NCBI RefSeq assembly: GCF_000612585.1
Contig: NZ_JFCA01000023.1
Span: forward strand, 1-64,000
Source of the DNA: Pseudomonas sp. CHM02
GTDB lineage: Bacteria > Pseudomonadota > Gammaproteobacteria > Pseudomonadales > Pseudomonadaceae
Direction of reading: 5' to 3'
Length of the DNA stretch: 64,000 nucleotides
Shown: in pieces, positions 55,606 through 64,000 of the stretch
Layout: every line of letters starts with the position of its first letter
Position numbering within the stretch: the first letter of the stretch is position 1
Program-made: the position numbers and the translations under genes
The notes under the pieces: generated by a model
Told to the model about the DNA's origin: nothing
What the model saw: only the letters and a program-made list of their open reading frames with translations
Database searches by the model: none

Positions 55606-56792
55606 GTACTGTCCAGGCCAAACTGCTGATCGTCGACGATCTGCCGGAAAACCTGTTGGCCCTCGAAGCGCTGATCAAGCGCGAGGACCGCCAGGTGTTC
55701 AAGGCATTGAGTGCCGACGAGGCCTTGTCCCTGTTGCTGGAGCACGAGTTCGCCATGGCGATTCTCGACGTGCAGATGCCCGGCATGAACGGGTTCGAGC
55801 TGGCCGAATTGATGCGCGGTACCGAAAAGACCAAGAACATCCCGATTGTGTTCGTCAGTGCCGCCGGCCGCGAACTCAATTACGCCTTCAAGGGCTACGA
55901 AAGCGGCGCCGTGGACTTCCTGCACAAACCGCTGGATATCCACGCGGTGAAGAGCAAGGTCAATGTGTTCGTCGACCTGTATCGCCAAAGCAAGGCCATG
56001 AAGCTACAGGTCGAAGCCCTGGAGCGCAGCCGTCGCGAGCAGGAACTGCTGCTGACGCGCCTGCAGGCGACCCAGGCCGAGCTGGAGCAGGCCGTGCGCA
56101 TGCGTGACGACTTCATGTCGATCGTCGCCCACGAAGTGCGCACGCCCCTCAATGGGCTGATCCTCGAGACTCAACTGCGCAAGATGCACCTGGCCCGGGA
56201 CAACGCCGCGGCGTTCACCCTGGACAAGATGCACGCCATGGTCGACCGCGATGAGCGCCAGATCCAGAGCCTGATCCGCCTGATCGAAGACATGCTCGAT
56301 GTCTCGCGCATCCGCACGGGCAAGCTCTCCATTCGCCCGGCGCGCTTCGACCTGGCGCAACTGGTGCGCAACCTGGTGGAAAATTTCGCCCCACAAGTGG
56401 CGGCCGCCAACTCTTCCATGCAATTGACCGCCGAAGAGCCGGTCGAGGGTAACTGGGATGAGTTCCGCATCGAGCAAGTGGTGACCAACCTGCTCACCAA
56501 CGCGCTGCGTTATGGAGCCAAGAGCCCCGTGGATGTGCGGGTGTACACCGAACACGGGGAAGCGCGGATTGAAGTGCGTGACCGCGGCATCGGTATCAGC
56601 GAAGAGAACCAGAAACGTATCTTCCAGCAGTTCGAGCGCGTCTCGGCCAGCCAGGTGGCGGCGGGTCTTGGGCTTGGCCTGTTTATTTCCGAGCAAATCG
56701 TTGCAGCTCATGGCGGCACCATCGAGGTCGAAAGCCGGATAGGCGAGGGCGCCCTTTTTCGGGTGTGCCTGCCCCTTGAACAGCCGGCATGA
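55599..56792 (+). CDS. Receiver-histidine kinase fusion
   Basis: The 397-residue cytoplasmic protein has an N-terminal receiver (Asp57 in MAILDVQMPG), a short coiled-coil and a kinase with His178 in IVAHEVRTPLNG and a full HATPase (NLLTNAL, GIGI, GLGLGL). Receiver first and kinase second suggests it is turned on by phosphorylation, perhaps from the three-receiver kinase upstream. It belongs to the same compact operon. Confidence 0.92.
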   Translation: MLSTVQAKLLIVDDLPENLLALEALIKREDRQVFKALSADEALSLLLEHEFAMAILDVQMPGMNGFELAELMRGTEKTKNIPIVFVSAAGRELNYAFKGYESGAVDFLHKPLDIHAVKSKVNVFVDLYRQSKAMKLQVEALERSRREQELLLTRLQATQAELEQAVRMRDDFMSIVAHEVRTPLNGLILETQLRKMHLARDNAAAFTLDKMHAMVDRDERQIQSLIRLIEDMLDVSRIRTGKLSIRPARFDLAQLVRNLVENFAPQVAAANSSMQLTAEEPVEGNWDEFRIEQVVTNLLTNALRYGAKSPVDVRVYTEHGEARIEVRDRGIGISEENQKRIFQQFERVSASQVAAGLGLGLFISEQIVAAHGGTIEVESRIGEGALFRVCLPLEQPA

Positions 56793-56870
56793 AATCAATC
56801 GTCACCTCGACGCAACCTCTGCGTGACCCCATGGTCGTAATTGCAGCAATTGACCGGACAAAGGCTTCCC

Positions 56871-57248
56871 ATGAGTGAAGATGCACAAGATGTCGTTCTG
56901 ATCGTCGAGGACGACGAATCCATTATGTTTGTGCTGGGTGAATACCTGGCCGGCCTGGGCTATCGGGTGTTGAAGGCGATCGATGGGGAGCAGGCCTTCG
57001 AAATTCTCGCGACCAAACCGCACCTGGACCTGATGGTCACCGACTACCGTTTGCCGGGCGGCATTTCCGGGGTGCAGATCGCCGAGCCCGCGATCAAGTT
57101 GCGCCCCGAATTGAAGGTTATTTTCATCAGCGGTTACCCGCAGGAAATCCTCGACTGCAACAGCCCGATCACGCGTAACGCGCCGATTCTGGCCAAGCCG
57201 TTCGATCTGGATACGCTGCAAGAGCATATCCAGCGCTTGCTGGCATGA
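56871..57248 (+). CDS. Single-domain response regulator
   Basis: The 125-residue receiver has Asp58 in VTDYRLPG and the AKPF Lys. No output domain is present. It is the last gene of the signalling operon, 78 bases after the kinase, with the start at the ATG at 56871. It probably acts as phosphate carrier or sink for the preceding kinases. Confidence 0.87.
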   Translation: MSEDAQDVVLIVEDDESIMFVLGEYLAGLGYRVLKAIDGEQAFEILATKPHLDLMVTDYRLPGGISGVQIAEPAIKLRPELKVIFISGYPQEILDCNSPITRNAPILAKPFDLDTLQEHIQRLLA

Positions 57249-57253
57249 GCAGG

Positions 57254-57277
57254 GCGGCGTCTGTAACAGGACGCCGC
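57254..57277. terminator. Hairpin between the signalling operon and the 1597-aa gene
   Basis: GCGGCGTC (57254-57261) and GACGCCGC (57270-57277) form a perfect eight-base stem with an eight-base loop between convergent genes. The T-run is weak, so it may terminate either strand only partly. Confidence 0.5.
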
Positions 57278-57290
57278 ACATTTCGCAGGG

Positions 57291-60200
57291 TTAGGCTTTC
57301 AACTTCTGCACGTTGGCATTGAGCGTACTGGCGGGTGTGTAGGCGAACTCCCAACTATCTTTGCCGTCTGCACCGTCAAGAAAACCTTGAAGGCCTTTGT
57401 GGTTGCCATTGCTAATGTTGTAGACGGCCATTCCCCCCACAACCTGCGGTGTATGTCCGGCTCTGGCCATAGCAATGTCCAGCGTTGCACTATTGGTATT
57501 AAAAACAAACAATTCGTTGTTATTCGTTCTCTGGATGTACACAGTATGGCTGAACGTCCCACCCTCATTGGCGTGTTTGAAATTTATAAGTCCAGATTCG
57601 CTAATGTCCACGGGGTCGAATGTTGTTTTTATATTGCTGGCTTTGATGCCCATGACATCCAGGTATTGAGCTGAGTAGTTTGAGCCGCCATTACGATTGG
57701 TACAGGCCTTGACGGTGTCATATACCTGGGGAGCGAGTTTTTTTTCAGCCTCGCCCACACGCATCGATGCCTCATAGCAGATAAGGCCATGATTCTGTGG
57801 ATTAGCATTGAGTATCTCCACGTTTCTATTTAACTCAACGTTAGAGAGCGCGCGTGGCGTTCTAGACGGATTGAGAGGCGACTCGTACAGGCTTCTGAAG
57901 TTTGAGCCGAGTATGCTATTTTTTTTCTGCCACTCGTCATTGTGATCAAAAACTTTGAATTCCAGCTTGTTGCGATCGGGGCTATGGGTTTTATACTTTG
58001 CACCTATGACCTTGTCATTAAATAATTTTTTTAAGCCACCCTCCATTGCGTCTGCACTCTTGAACTCAGCAACCCCATAGTTGGGGTCGTAAAAGTAAAA
58101 ACTCTTGTCGGCGCCCTCGACTTTTACGCCTGCTGCCATCGCATGCCCAGGAGAGTCGATCATTAATGATTTTGAAACAGGGGAATCGCCCAACTCCTTT
58201 ACCATGGTTTCATAGGTAACCTGTCGCGAAGGCATGCCTGCATGAAATGAACTTTGCCCGCCCACTTGGGTTTGAAGCCTGTGCAACGCATCCGCGAAGC
58301 TTTTCGAAGCGCTGTCCGTGGGAAAAGCAGCAGCGGCATACATATTTTTTATCAGCACCTGTTCTTTTCCCGACGCCATTGCGGTTGCCATGGTACGGGA
58401 GAGTGCAGCGCATTGCCCCTCGGACAGCTGGGCTGTCTTAGTCAGATAAATAACTTGCGGCATCGGCGTTACGGTGCCGAAACGAGGCTCTACGCTGTTA
58501 ATAAACCGGGCGCTGCCAGCCCGACCCGCTTCATAAGCAATATCATCGTATCGTTTAACCAGTCCTCCTATTTGGGCTGATGTCAGGCTATCATTACTCG
58601 CCATTTTCATTAAATCTTCAACTTTCGTGGTGCGGGTCAGCCCTTTGCTACGCCCTAAACTTTCAATATTGTAGCCGTTGTCAAAGTCAGCCTTGTTCGG
58701 GCCATTACGATGAGTGCTCACTACCGACTTCCACTTTTTTACTATCGCTTCATCAATTTTTTTAGTGGAGTCGCTCGCGGTTGGCCATTTCTCCAGTTGG
58801 TCAGAATCCAAACGTACTGAAGGGGAGAAATCCTTGAGGGCAGGGCCATAGGGTTGGTTAGTAATTTGATCATAGGCGTACCATTTTTTGTTTTGAAGAA
58901 CAGCGCTACGCTCAAGGACTTCTCCAGCATTCTTGAATGTTCCCCTGGCAACTGCATCGTACGTTTTACTCGCAGCGACAAGATCGTAATTCACGGTCGT
59001 TCCCCGCAGATGCCGCATGTCTTGAGCCGCATCGGAGATGACGCGTTTTCCGGCGCTCACCACACCACGCCCGCCCGCTCGCAATAAATCCACGGTACCG
59101 TCAAGCGGGTTCACCAGGCTGACCGCACCCAGCCCGATGGATTTTGTTATCCGTAAGGCCTTGCCTCCCGCGGAGGCGGCACTGGATGCCGCTTTCGCCA
59201 CTTTACCAACCGTGCCAGCCCCGACTGTCAATACGCCAAATATATCGAGGGACAAGTCAATGATGCCTTCCCCGATATTGCCATTGATGAAGTTGTTGAT
59301 AGCCGACCTGAACGGGATCAGGTTAAGCAGGATCTCACGCAGTTTTTTGTAGAACGGTATCTCGGACTCAAACGTCGTGAGACCACGGGCCTGGGCTTCG
59401 AGTGATCGCCATGTGCTGGTATGTTTGGCAACTGTTACGCCGATCAGCGTTGTTCTCAGGCTTGCGAAGCTATTCAATGCCCCTGCGCCATCCGCTGTTT
59501 CTTGCCTCAAGTCGTCGCGAATGGAAAGGGCGATGGGTTCCATGGACCTATAAGGCGTATTGGAGTTAAGTGGCACGCCGTCGTAAATACCAGGGCCGGG
59601 CTGGATGCCGGATGGAAAATCACCCAGGTCCAGGCGCTTTTCGAGCGTGTTTTTCTGAACATTGAGTTCATACGTGTGAGGGATTCCGTCGCGTATGACT
59701 TTCAACAGAACAGGCTTGCCCTCCTTAACCGGTTGTACTTTAGGCTCGTTACCCACACGTGCAATATCTTGCAGACCTCTCATCTCGCTGAAAGCAGAAA
59801 TACTTCCCAACTCAATATTTTTGCGATCTTCCAGGGGCAACTGCGCAATCAAGTTTTTGACCTGGGTGACGACGCTTTTGTCCAAGGCAAGGCCAAAGGC
59901 TTTGTATTGAGTCGCAAACTCTGTGTTTATGTTCTTCAGGTTCCTGGTCTTACTCAGTACATCCTCAATCGTGAAGTTTGGCGTATTGGCCTCGGAGCGG
60001 CCACGGCCTCTGGCCGGCGGTGAATAAGAGGCGAGTCGCCAGGCGTTGGTCCCGTTGGACCTACCCCTTACCTTCGGTGCTTTTGGCGGGTTATGGAGCA
60101 TGTTTTCCATGTACAGGTCCAGAAGCGAATAAGGGCCTTCACGATCCCTGTCGTATTTGTCGAGCACTATGCATTTCAATTCCAGGCGCACGTCATCCCC

Positions 60201-62084
60201 CAGCGCCTTGCGCAACTCTGCCAGGGCAATCTCCTTGCGGGAAGAAGGTGCAAGCGTACGTCGTGCTTCGGACGCGCTGCGCAACTCGGTTACTTGCGCG
60301 TTATAGGCATCGGTGATTGTTGCCATGTCCGCAGGCGACGTGACGCTTGTGACGATGCTGTTAGTAAGACCCCACTCCTTGAGCGCCTCGTACTGGCTTA
60401 CGTATTCGATCTTGCGCTGGGCATCGGAGACGGGCGCAATGTCCCCCGACATCATCACGTCCGCATAACTCATCGTCGCCGTCGCACCAGGCGCCTGCGC
60501 CTCGATACGGGCCACCGCCGTGCTAAAACTCACATGGGCAGGAGAGCCGTGGGTGAGGGTCGGCGGAATATCCTTCACCAGTAACTCCGGCGCCGTCGAG
60601 GCCAATCGCAAATGTGCTTGAACCAGTGCTCTCTCGGGAGATGAGGCCTCACGTACGCGCAAGTACAAGTAGTCGGCCACTCGCTGGAGCGTTCCCGATA
60701 ACGGCTTGCCTTTGAGTTGCTGGCCAGCGAGGTCAAAGCCCGAAATGTGCTTTTGCGGTAAGGCACGCTGGGTCAGTAGATCCCCTGCGTTCACGTTTAA
60801 GGCAGCCAATAACCAGTCGTTGATACTGCCTTTGACTGACAGTGTGTCGAACTTGGCCTGGATCGCAGTGCCCAGCGCCTGGCCCCTGGGTGACTGAATA
60901 AGCCGATCAAGCAGTTGTCGCGGCTTACGCAGTTCGGACGGATCTATGGCAACACCCTGCATCAATGCCTCCAGCACTCCACCGGTGGTCCCGACATTCA
61001 GATCGCCCACATTGCCGTGCAGCAAAAACGCCAACAATTGGCGCTGGCTGCCTGCATCAAGGGGTTGAGGCCAGGACAACGCTCCACCATAGTTGCCATT
61101 GATCGGGCTGTGGTGGGCGGGTGTCAGCAGGTACATTTTTAGGTTTTCCACCTCTTGAGCAGTCCCGGGAAGGTTGATCCCGTGGTACTCAAGTAAATCT
61201 TTAAGGGTGTTCAAGCCAGCTCCCGTGCGCCCCCAGTCTTGGGTGTATGAGGAGTCGGGATGAGCCTCGAAAGGGGTCTCACTCAAATACTGGGAAAGGG
61301 TGGAGGCTTCACGCGTGCCTGACTTCAGCTCCTCACCCAGTTCCCTTAACAACTTGGCGGCCGCGTGCCGGTCGTGAGTATTTCCCAGCAGTGTTTTCTG
61401 GCGGTTGAGCGCGTCTTCACTACGTTGCTCGTGGACACTGTAAAACGCGACCGGGTCTAGCGTAGAAAAGGACTTGTCGCGCTCCAACTCGGCAGCGCGT
61501 TGCTGGAAATCGGAAGGCTGCTCAAAATAAAAGCGCCCAACTAACCAGGCCGGTGCGTGTTCAATGTCCGTGGGAAGTGGAGGGCTGAAAGGCAGGTTTC
61601 TGCTGGAGAGTACGTTGCCAACTTCCATTAACGGCCCTCTGACCGCGCACCACTTTGAACTCTCGTCTCCAGCCACATCCAGTGTCGCGATACCTGTGCC
61701 AAGGGCCTTCGTTTGAAAAGTGATTCGCCCTGCACTCGGCAGTATCTTGATCGAACCGATCGCATTGTTGTCACGCCGCCACGCAATAAAATCCGGAGAT
61801 TGCATGGCGTCACCCAACTGCTTCCACCACTGGCCGAACGTGGAGTGCGCCGGGACATCAACCATAATCGCATTGTCGTTGACGGGGACGCCTGTAAAGC
61901 CCCTCAACGCCTTGCCATAGTTTTGTGCCAGTAAACTATCGCCGTTGGCACGAGACGACCCATCGCCAGCCGGAGAGGGTACGTCTGCGCGTCTGGCTTC
62001 AGAGCGTGCTTGTGTTACAGGCGCCTCAGTATGAGTGGAGAGAGGCAACAGCGAGGTGCGCGATAAACTATTCGTAATCGTCAT
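57291..62084 (-). CDS. Giant toxin-like protein with pore-like segment and two cysteine-protease-like C-terminal sets
   Basis: The 1597-residue protein is a paralogue of the gene at 46515: it shares an MTIT start, the GALSWPQPLD block, the hydrophobic NLIPFRSAINNFINGNIGEG segment (about 915-1000) and a peptidase-like domain with Cys1225 (GQCAALS), His1314 (PGHAMAAG) and Asp1333 (FYDPNYG). After this comes about 165 residues absent from the paralogue, with Cys1436 (LICYEAS), His1513 (FSHTVYI) and Asn1529 (VFNTNS), a papain-like order. The C-terminal third is lower in GC than the N-terminal part. No signal peptide or immunity gene is visible. Intracellular action after delivery is inferred. Confidence 0.75.
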   Translation of the reverse strand: MTITNSLSRTSLLPLSTHTEAPVTQARSEARRADVPSPAGDGSSRANGDSLLAQNYGKALRGFTGVPVNDNAIMVDVPAHSTFGQWWKQLGDAMQSPDFIAWRRDNNAIGSIKILPSAGRITFQTKALGTGIATLDVAGDESSKWCAVRGPLMEVGNVLSSRNLPFSPPLPTDIEHAPAWLVGRFYFEQPSDFQQRAAELERDKSFSTLDPVAFYSVHEQRSEDALNRQKTLLGNTHDRHAAAKLLRELGEELKSGTREASTLSQYLSETPFEAHPDSSYTQDWGRTGAGLNTLKDLLEYHGINLPGTAQEVENLKMYLLTPAHHSPINGNYGGALSWPQPLDAGSQRQLLAFLLHGNVGDLNVGTTGGVLEALMQGVAIDPSELRKPRQLLDRLIQSPRGQALGTAIQAKFDTLSVKGSINDWLLAALNVNAGDLLTQRALPQKHISGFDLAGQQLKGKPLSGTLQRVADYLYLRVREASSPERALVQAHLRLASTAPELLVKDIPPTLTHGSPAHVSFSTAVARIEAQAPGATATMSYADVMMSGDIAPVSDAQRKIEYVSQYEALKEWGLTNSIVTSVTSPADMATITDAYNAQVTELRSASEARRTLAPSSRKEIALAELRKALGDDVRLELKCIVLDKYDRDREGPYSLLDLYMENMLHNPPKAPKVRGRSNGTNAWRLASYSPPARGRGRSEANTPNFTIEDVLSKTRNLKNINTEFATQYKAFGLALDKSVVTQVKNLIAQLPLEDRKNIELGSISAFSEMRGLQDIARVGNEPKVQPVKEGKPVLLKVIRDGIPHTYELNVQKNTLEKRLDLGDFPSGIQPGPGIYDGVPLNSNTPYRSMEPIALSIRDDLRQETADGAGALNSFASLRTTLIGVTVAKHTSTWRSLEAQARGLTTFESEIPFYKKLREILLNLIPFRSAINNFINGNIGEGIIDLSLDIFGVLTVGAGTVGKVAKAASSAASAGGKALRITKSIGLGAVSLVNPLDGTVDLLRAGGRGVVSAGKRVISDAAQDMRHLRGTTVNYDLVAASKTYDAVARGTFKNAGEVLERSAVLQNKKWYAYDQITNQPYGPALKDFSPSVRLDSDQLEKWPTASDSTKKIDEAIVKKWKSVVSTHRNGPNKADFDNGYNIESLGRSKGLTRTTKVEDLMKMASNDSLTSAQIGGLVKRYDDIAYEAGRAGSARFINSVEPRFGTVTPMPQVIYLTKTAQLSEGQCAALSRTMATAMASGKEQVLIKNMYAAAAFPTDSASKSFADALHRLQTQVGGQSSFHAGMPSRQVTYETMVKELGDSPVSKSLMIDSPGHAMAAGVKVEGADKSFYFYDPNYGVAEFKSADAMEGGLKKLFNDKVIGAKYKTHSPDRNKLEFKVFDHNDEWQKKNSILGSNFRSLYESPLNPSRTPRALSNVELNRNVEILNANPQNHGLICYEASMRVGEAEKKLAPQVYDTVKACTNRNGGSNYSAQYLDVMGIKASNIKTTFDPVDISESGLINFKHANEGGTFSHTVYIQRTNNNELFVFNTNSATLDIAMARAGHTPQVVGGMAVYNISNGNHKGLQGFLDGADGKDSWEFAYTPASTLNANVQKLKA

Positions 62085-62200
62085 GGCATTTGGACTCGAC
62101 CTTGGGAACTGAGGCCCACTGGGTACAGATTCTGATTACCCGTGGTAATCCTTCGTACCGCTATCCCCTTGATCGATTCCGGCCAAATGCGAAAACTCTA

Positions 62201-63916
62201 TTACTTGTTATTGCTTTGCGCCTGCGGAGGATCTGCCTCTGTGTTGTGCGCCCGTATCATTTCCCGCACCTTCGCCGTCAACAAATCAAAGGTAAACGGC
62301 TTGGTGATCAACTGCATTCCCGGGTCCAGGAACCCACCCCGCACCGCCGCGTGTTCGGCATAACCCGTAATGAATAGCACCTTGAGGTCCGGGCGGATCT
62401 GTCGGCCTATTTCGGCGAGTTGCCGGCCGTTCATGCCAGGCAGGCCGACATCGCTGATCATCAGGTCGATGCGTTGCCCGGACTCGATGATCGGCACTGC
62501 GGTATCCGCATCGCCGGCCTCGACAAAGCCATAGCCCAACTCTTTGAGCACCGCGCTGACCAGTACCCGCACGGCGGGGTCGTCCTCGACGATCAGCACC
62601 GTTTCTCCCACATTGGCGAAAGGCAGCAGCGCCGCGTCAGCCGCGAGGTCCGCAACGATTTCCCCAATGAACCGAGGTAGAAACAGGCTGACCGTGGTGC
62701 CTTCGCCGACCTCGCTGTGGAGGGTGACATGCCCGTGGGACTGACGGGCGAAGCCATAGATCATCGACAGCCCCAGGCCGGTGCCCTGGCCGATGGGTTT
62801 GGTGGTGAAAAACGGATCGAACACACGCCCCATCAGGTGCTCGGGAATCCCGCAGCCGGTATCGCTGACGCTCAGTTCGACGTAGTCACCGGGCTTCAGG
62901 GTGCCGTAGGCGGCGGTGAACACGCTGTCGAGGTGGCGGTTGGTGGTTTCGACCACCAGCTTGCCGCCACCGGGCATGGCATCCCGCGCGTTGATCACCA
63001 GGTTGAGCAGGGCGCTTTCCAGTTGATTGGGGTCGGCTTCGGCAGTCCAGAGTTGGTCGGTCAGGCGCATGTCGAGGGCGATGCTTTCATTGATGCTGCG
63101 TTGCAACAGCTCGCCCATGGAGGTGACCAGTTGGTTGAGCGCCACGGGTTTGGAGTCCAGTGACTGGCGTCGCGAGAAAGCCAGCAAGCGGTGGGTCAGG
63201 CCAGCAGCGCGGTTGGCCGAGGTCACGCCGAGGTCGATCAGGCTGTCGAGATCGTCCAGTTTGCCGCGGGCAACGCGCCTGCGCAGCAGTTCCAGGCTGC
63301 CGATGATGCCCGTGAGCATATTGTTGAAGTCATGGGCGATGCCGCCGGTCAATTGGCCGACGGCTTCCATTTTCTGTGATTGGCGCAACGCCTCTTCGTT
63401 GCTGCGCAGTTGGGCGGTGCGCTCCTCGACCTGTTGCTCGAGGGTTTCCAGGGTGCGCTGCAGGCGCAGTTCACTTTCGCTGAGGTCGATCAGGCGGTCG
63501 CGGGCGTCGTATTGCCGTCGGCGCCCGCGCAGGGCAGCGCTCACCAGGCTGATCAGCGTCACCGGGTGGAAGGGCCGTTCCAGGAAGGTCACGTTGCCCA
63601 GCAGGCTGCTCAGATGGGATGAGCCATTCTGTTCGCTGCCGCCGTGGTGGGTCATCAGCACGATCGGCAGGTCCGACCAGGCCGGTTGCTGGTGCAGGTG
63701 CTCCAGCAACGGTTCCAGATCAACACCGCGCAGCGCTTCGGCCGCAATCACGAGCATGCCGGCGCCTTGCTCCAGCGCGTCGCAGAGCATCGTCAGGTTG
63801 CTGGCAATGATGCCGCTGTAGCCGGCCTCGTTGAGCATCATCAGCGCCAGCGACCCGTCACGACCCAATGGCGCCAGGATGATTGCACGCTCGGAGACGG
63901 GCGCAAAACCGGTCAC
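62201..63916 (-). CDS. Hybrid histidine kinase with N-terminal receiver-like domain and C-terminal receiver
   Basis: The 571-residue soluble protein has a divergent receiver-like N-terminus (about 1-125), a coiled-coil, a kinase of the HisKA-AHDFNNML type (His195), HATPase and a C-terminal receiver (Asp489 in MISDVGLPG). The start is a GTG that overlaps the upstream gene's stop (GTGA), so it is translated with the probable KaiC-like gene. Pairing of such a kinase with a KaiC-like ATPase is common in Pseudomonas. Confidence 0.9.
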   Translation of the reverse strand: MTGFAPVSERAIILAPLGRDGSLALMMLNEAGYSGIIASNLTMLCDALEQGAGMLVIAAEALRGVDLEPLLEHLHQQPAWSDLPIVLMTHHGGSEQNGSSHLSSLLGNVTFLERPFHPVTLISLVSAALRGRRRQYDARDRLIDLSESELRLQRTLETLEQQVEERTAQLRSNEEALRQSQKMEAVGQLTGGIAHDFNNMLTGIIGSLELLRRRVARGKLDDLDSLIDLGVTSANRAAGLTHRLLAFSRRQSLDSKPVALNQLVTSMGELLQRSINESIALDMRLTDQLWTAEADPNQLESALLNLVINARDAMPGGGKLVVETTNRHLDSVFTAAYGTLKPGDYVELSVSDTGCGIPEHLMGRVFDPFFTTKPIGQGTGLGLSMIYGFARQSHGHVTLHSEVGEGTTVSLFLPRFIGEIVADLAADAALLPFANVGETVLIVEDDPAVRVLVSAVLKELGYGFVEAGDADTAVPIIESGQRIDLMISDVGLPGMNGRQLAEIGRQIRPDLKVLFITGYAEHAAVRGGFLDPGMQLITKPFTFDLLTAKVREMIRAHNTEADPPQAQSNNK

Positions 63917-64000
63917 GTTCCCTCTTCCTTGAGCAGGGGCGAGCCGCTGCCGGTGAAGGTCGGGATACCGCGCAACACGCCCTGGAAGTTATCCAGCGGC
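63913..64000 (-). CDS. 3' end of a probable KaiC-like ATPase gene (partial)
   Basis: The last 28 or so codons of a leftward gene run from the window edge to a TGA at 63913-63915. The residues LDNFQGVLRGIPTFTGSG read like the C-terminus of pseudomonad KaiC-family proteins. With so little sequence the name rests mainly on this tail and on the coupled hybrid kinase. Confidence 0.45.
   Translation of the reverse strand, partial: PLDNFQGVLRGIPTFTGSGSPLLKEEGT

Noticed and set aside
1..64000. CRISPR arrays, insertion sequences, integrases, prophage genes
   Set aside because: I looked for regular repeats, transposase or integrase motifs and phage structural genes beyond T6SS homologues, and found none.

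Overview
The window looks like chromosome of a fluorescent Pseudomonas. The evidence is overall high GC, the type VI secretion (T6SS) gene content, an orphan cbb3 oxidase subunit beside a sirohaem reductase as in the PA4129-PA4134 cluster of P. aeruginosa, and RarD, CdaR/GarK and hybrid-kinase genes of pseudomonad type. I see no rRNA, tRNA, CRISPR array, transposase or integrase.

Region 1 (about 0.6-24.5 kb) is a T6SS locus built around a divergent promoter near 13.0 kb. Leftward run tssB, tssC, tssE, tssF, tssG, an FHA-TssJ fusion, tssK, tssL, hcp, paar, a truncated vgrG, a GHH-type nuclease toxin and a probable immunity gene. Rightward run vasI (tagO), tssA, a full-length vgrG with a transthyretin-like tail, a Tle4-like phospholipase, its Tli4-like lipoprotein immunity and tssM. 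Every core component is present except the ClpV/TssH ATPase. The two vgrG genes lie in opposite orientation and share a long near-identical stretch.

Region 2 (24.6-29.7 kb) is a four-gene rightward run: an unrecognised zinc-ribbon protein, then a TerY-type VWA protein, a PP2C phosphatase and an unusual membrane kinase carrying HhH and topoisomerase-type zinc-ribbon domains (a TerY-P triad). It follows tssM directly and is the best candidate for a poorly described signalling system linked to the T6SS.

Region 3 (30-46 kb) is mostly ordinary metabolism: RarD permease, aldo/keto reductase, a LysR/SDR divergent pair, a glycerate or sugar-acid module (MFS transporter, CdaR regulator, glycerate kinase), an Asp/Glu racemase, the orphan ccoN/ccoQ-like/sirohaem reductase group, a DUF3313 lipoprotein, a DUF1254 protein and a single-domain response regulator. 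Three gene remnants (Fn3-like, GNAT, outer-membrane barrel) mark small deletions.

Region 4 (46.5-64 kb) holds two divergent paralogous giant proteins (1293 and 1597 aa). Each has a hydrophobic TcdA/TcdB-pore-like segment and a C-terminal cysteine-protease-like Cys/His/Asp triad, and the larger has a second Cys/His/Asn set at its extreme C-terminus. Between them lies a tightly packed rightward signalling operon: CHASE3-GAF hybrid kinase, CheR, CheB, REC-kinase and REC. The window ends in a leftward hybrid kinase and the 3' end of a probable KaiC-like gene.
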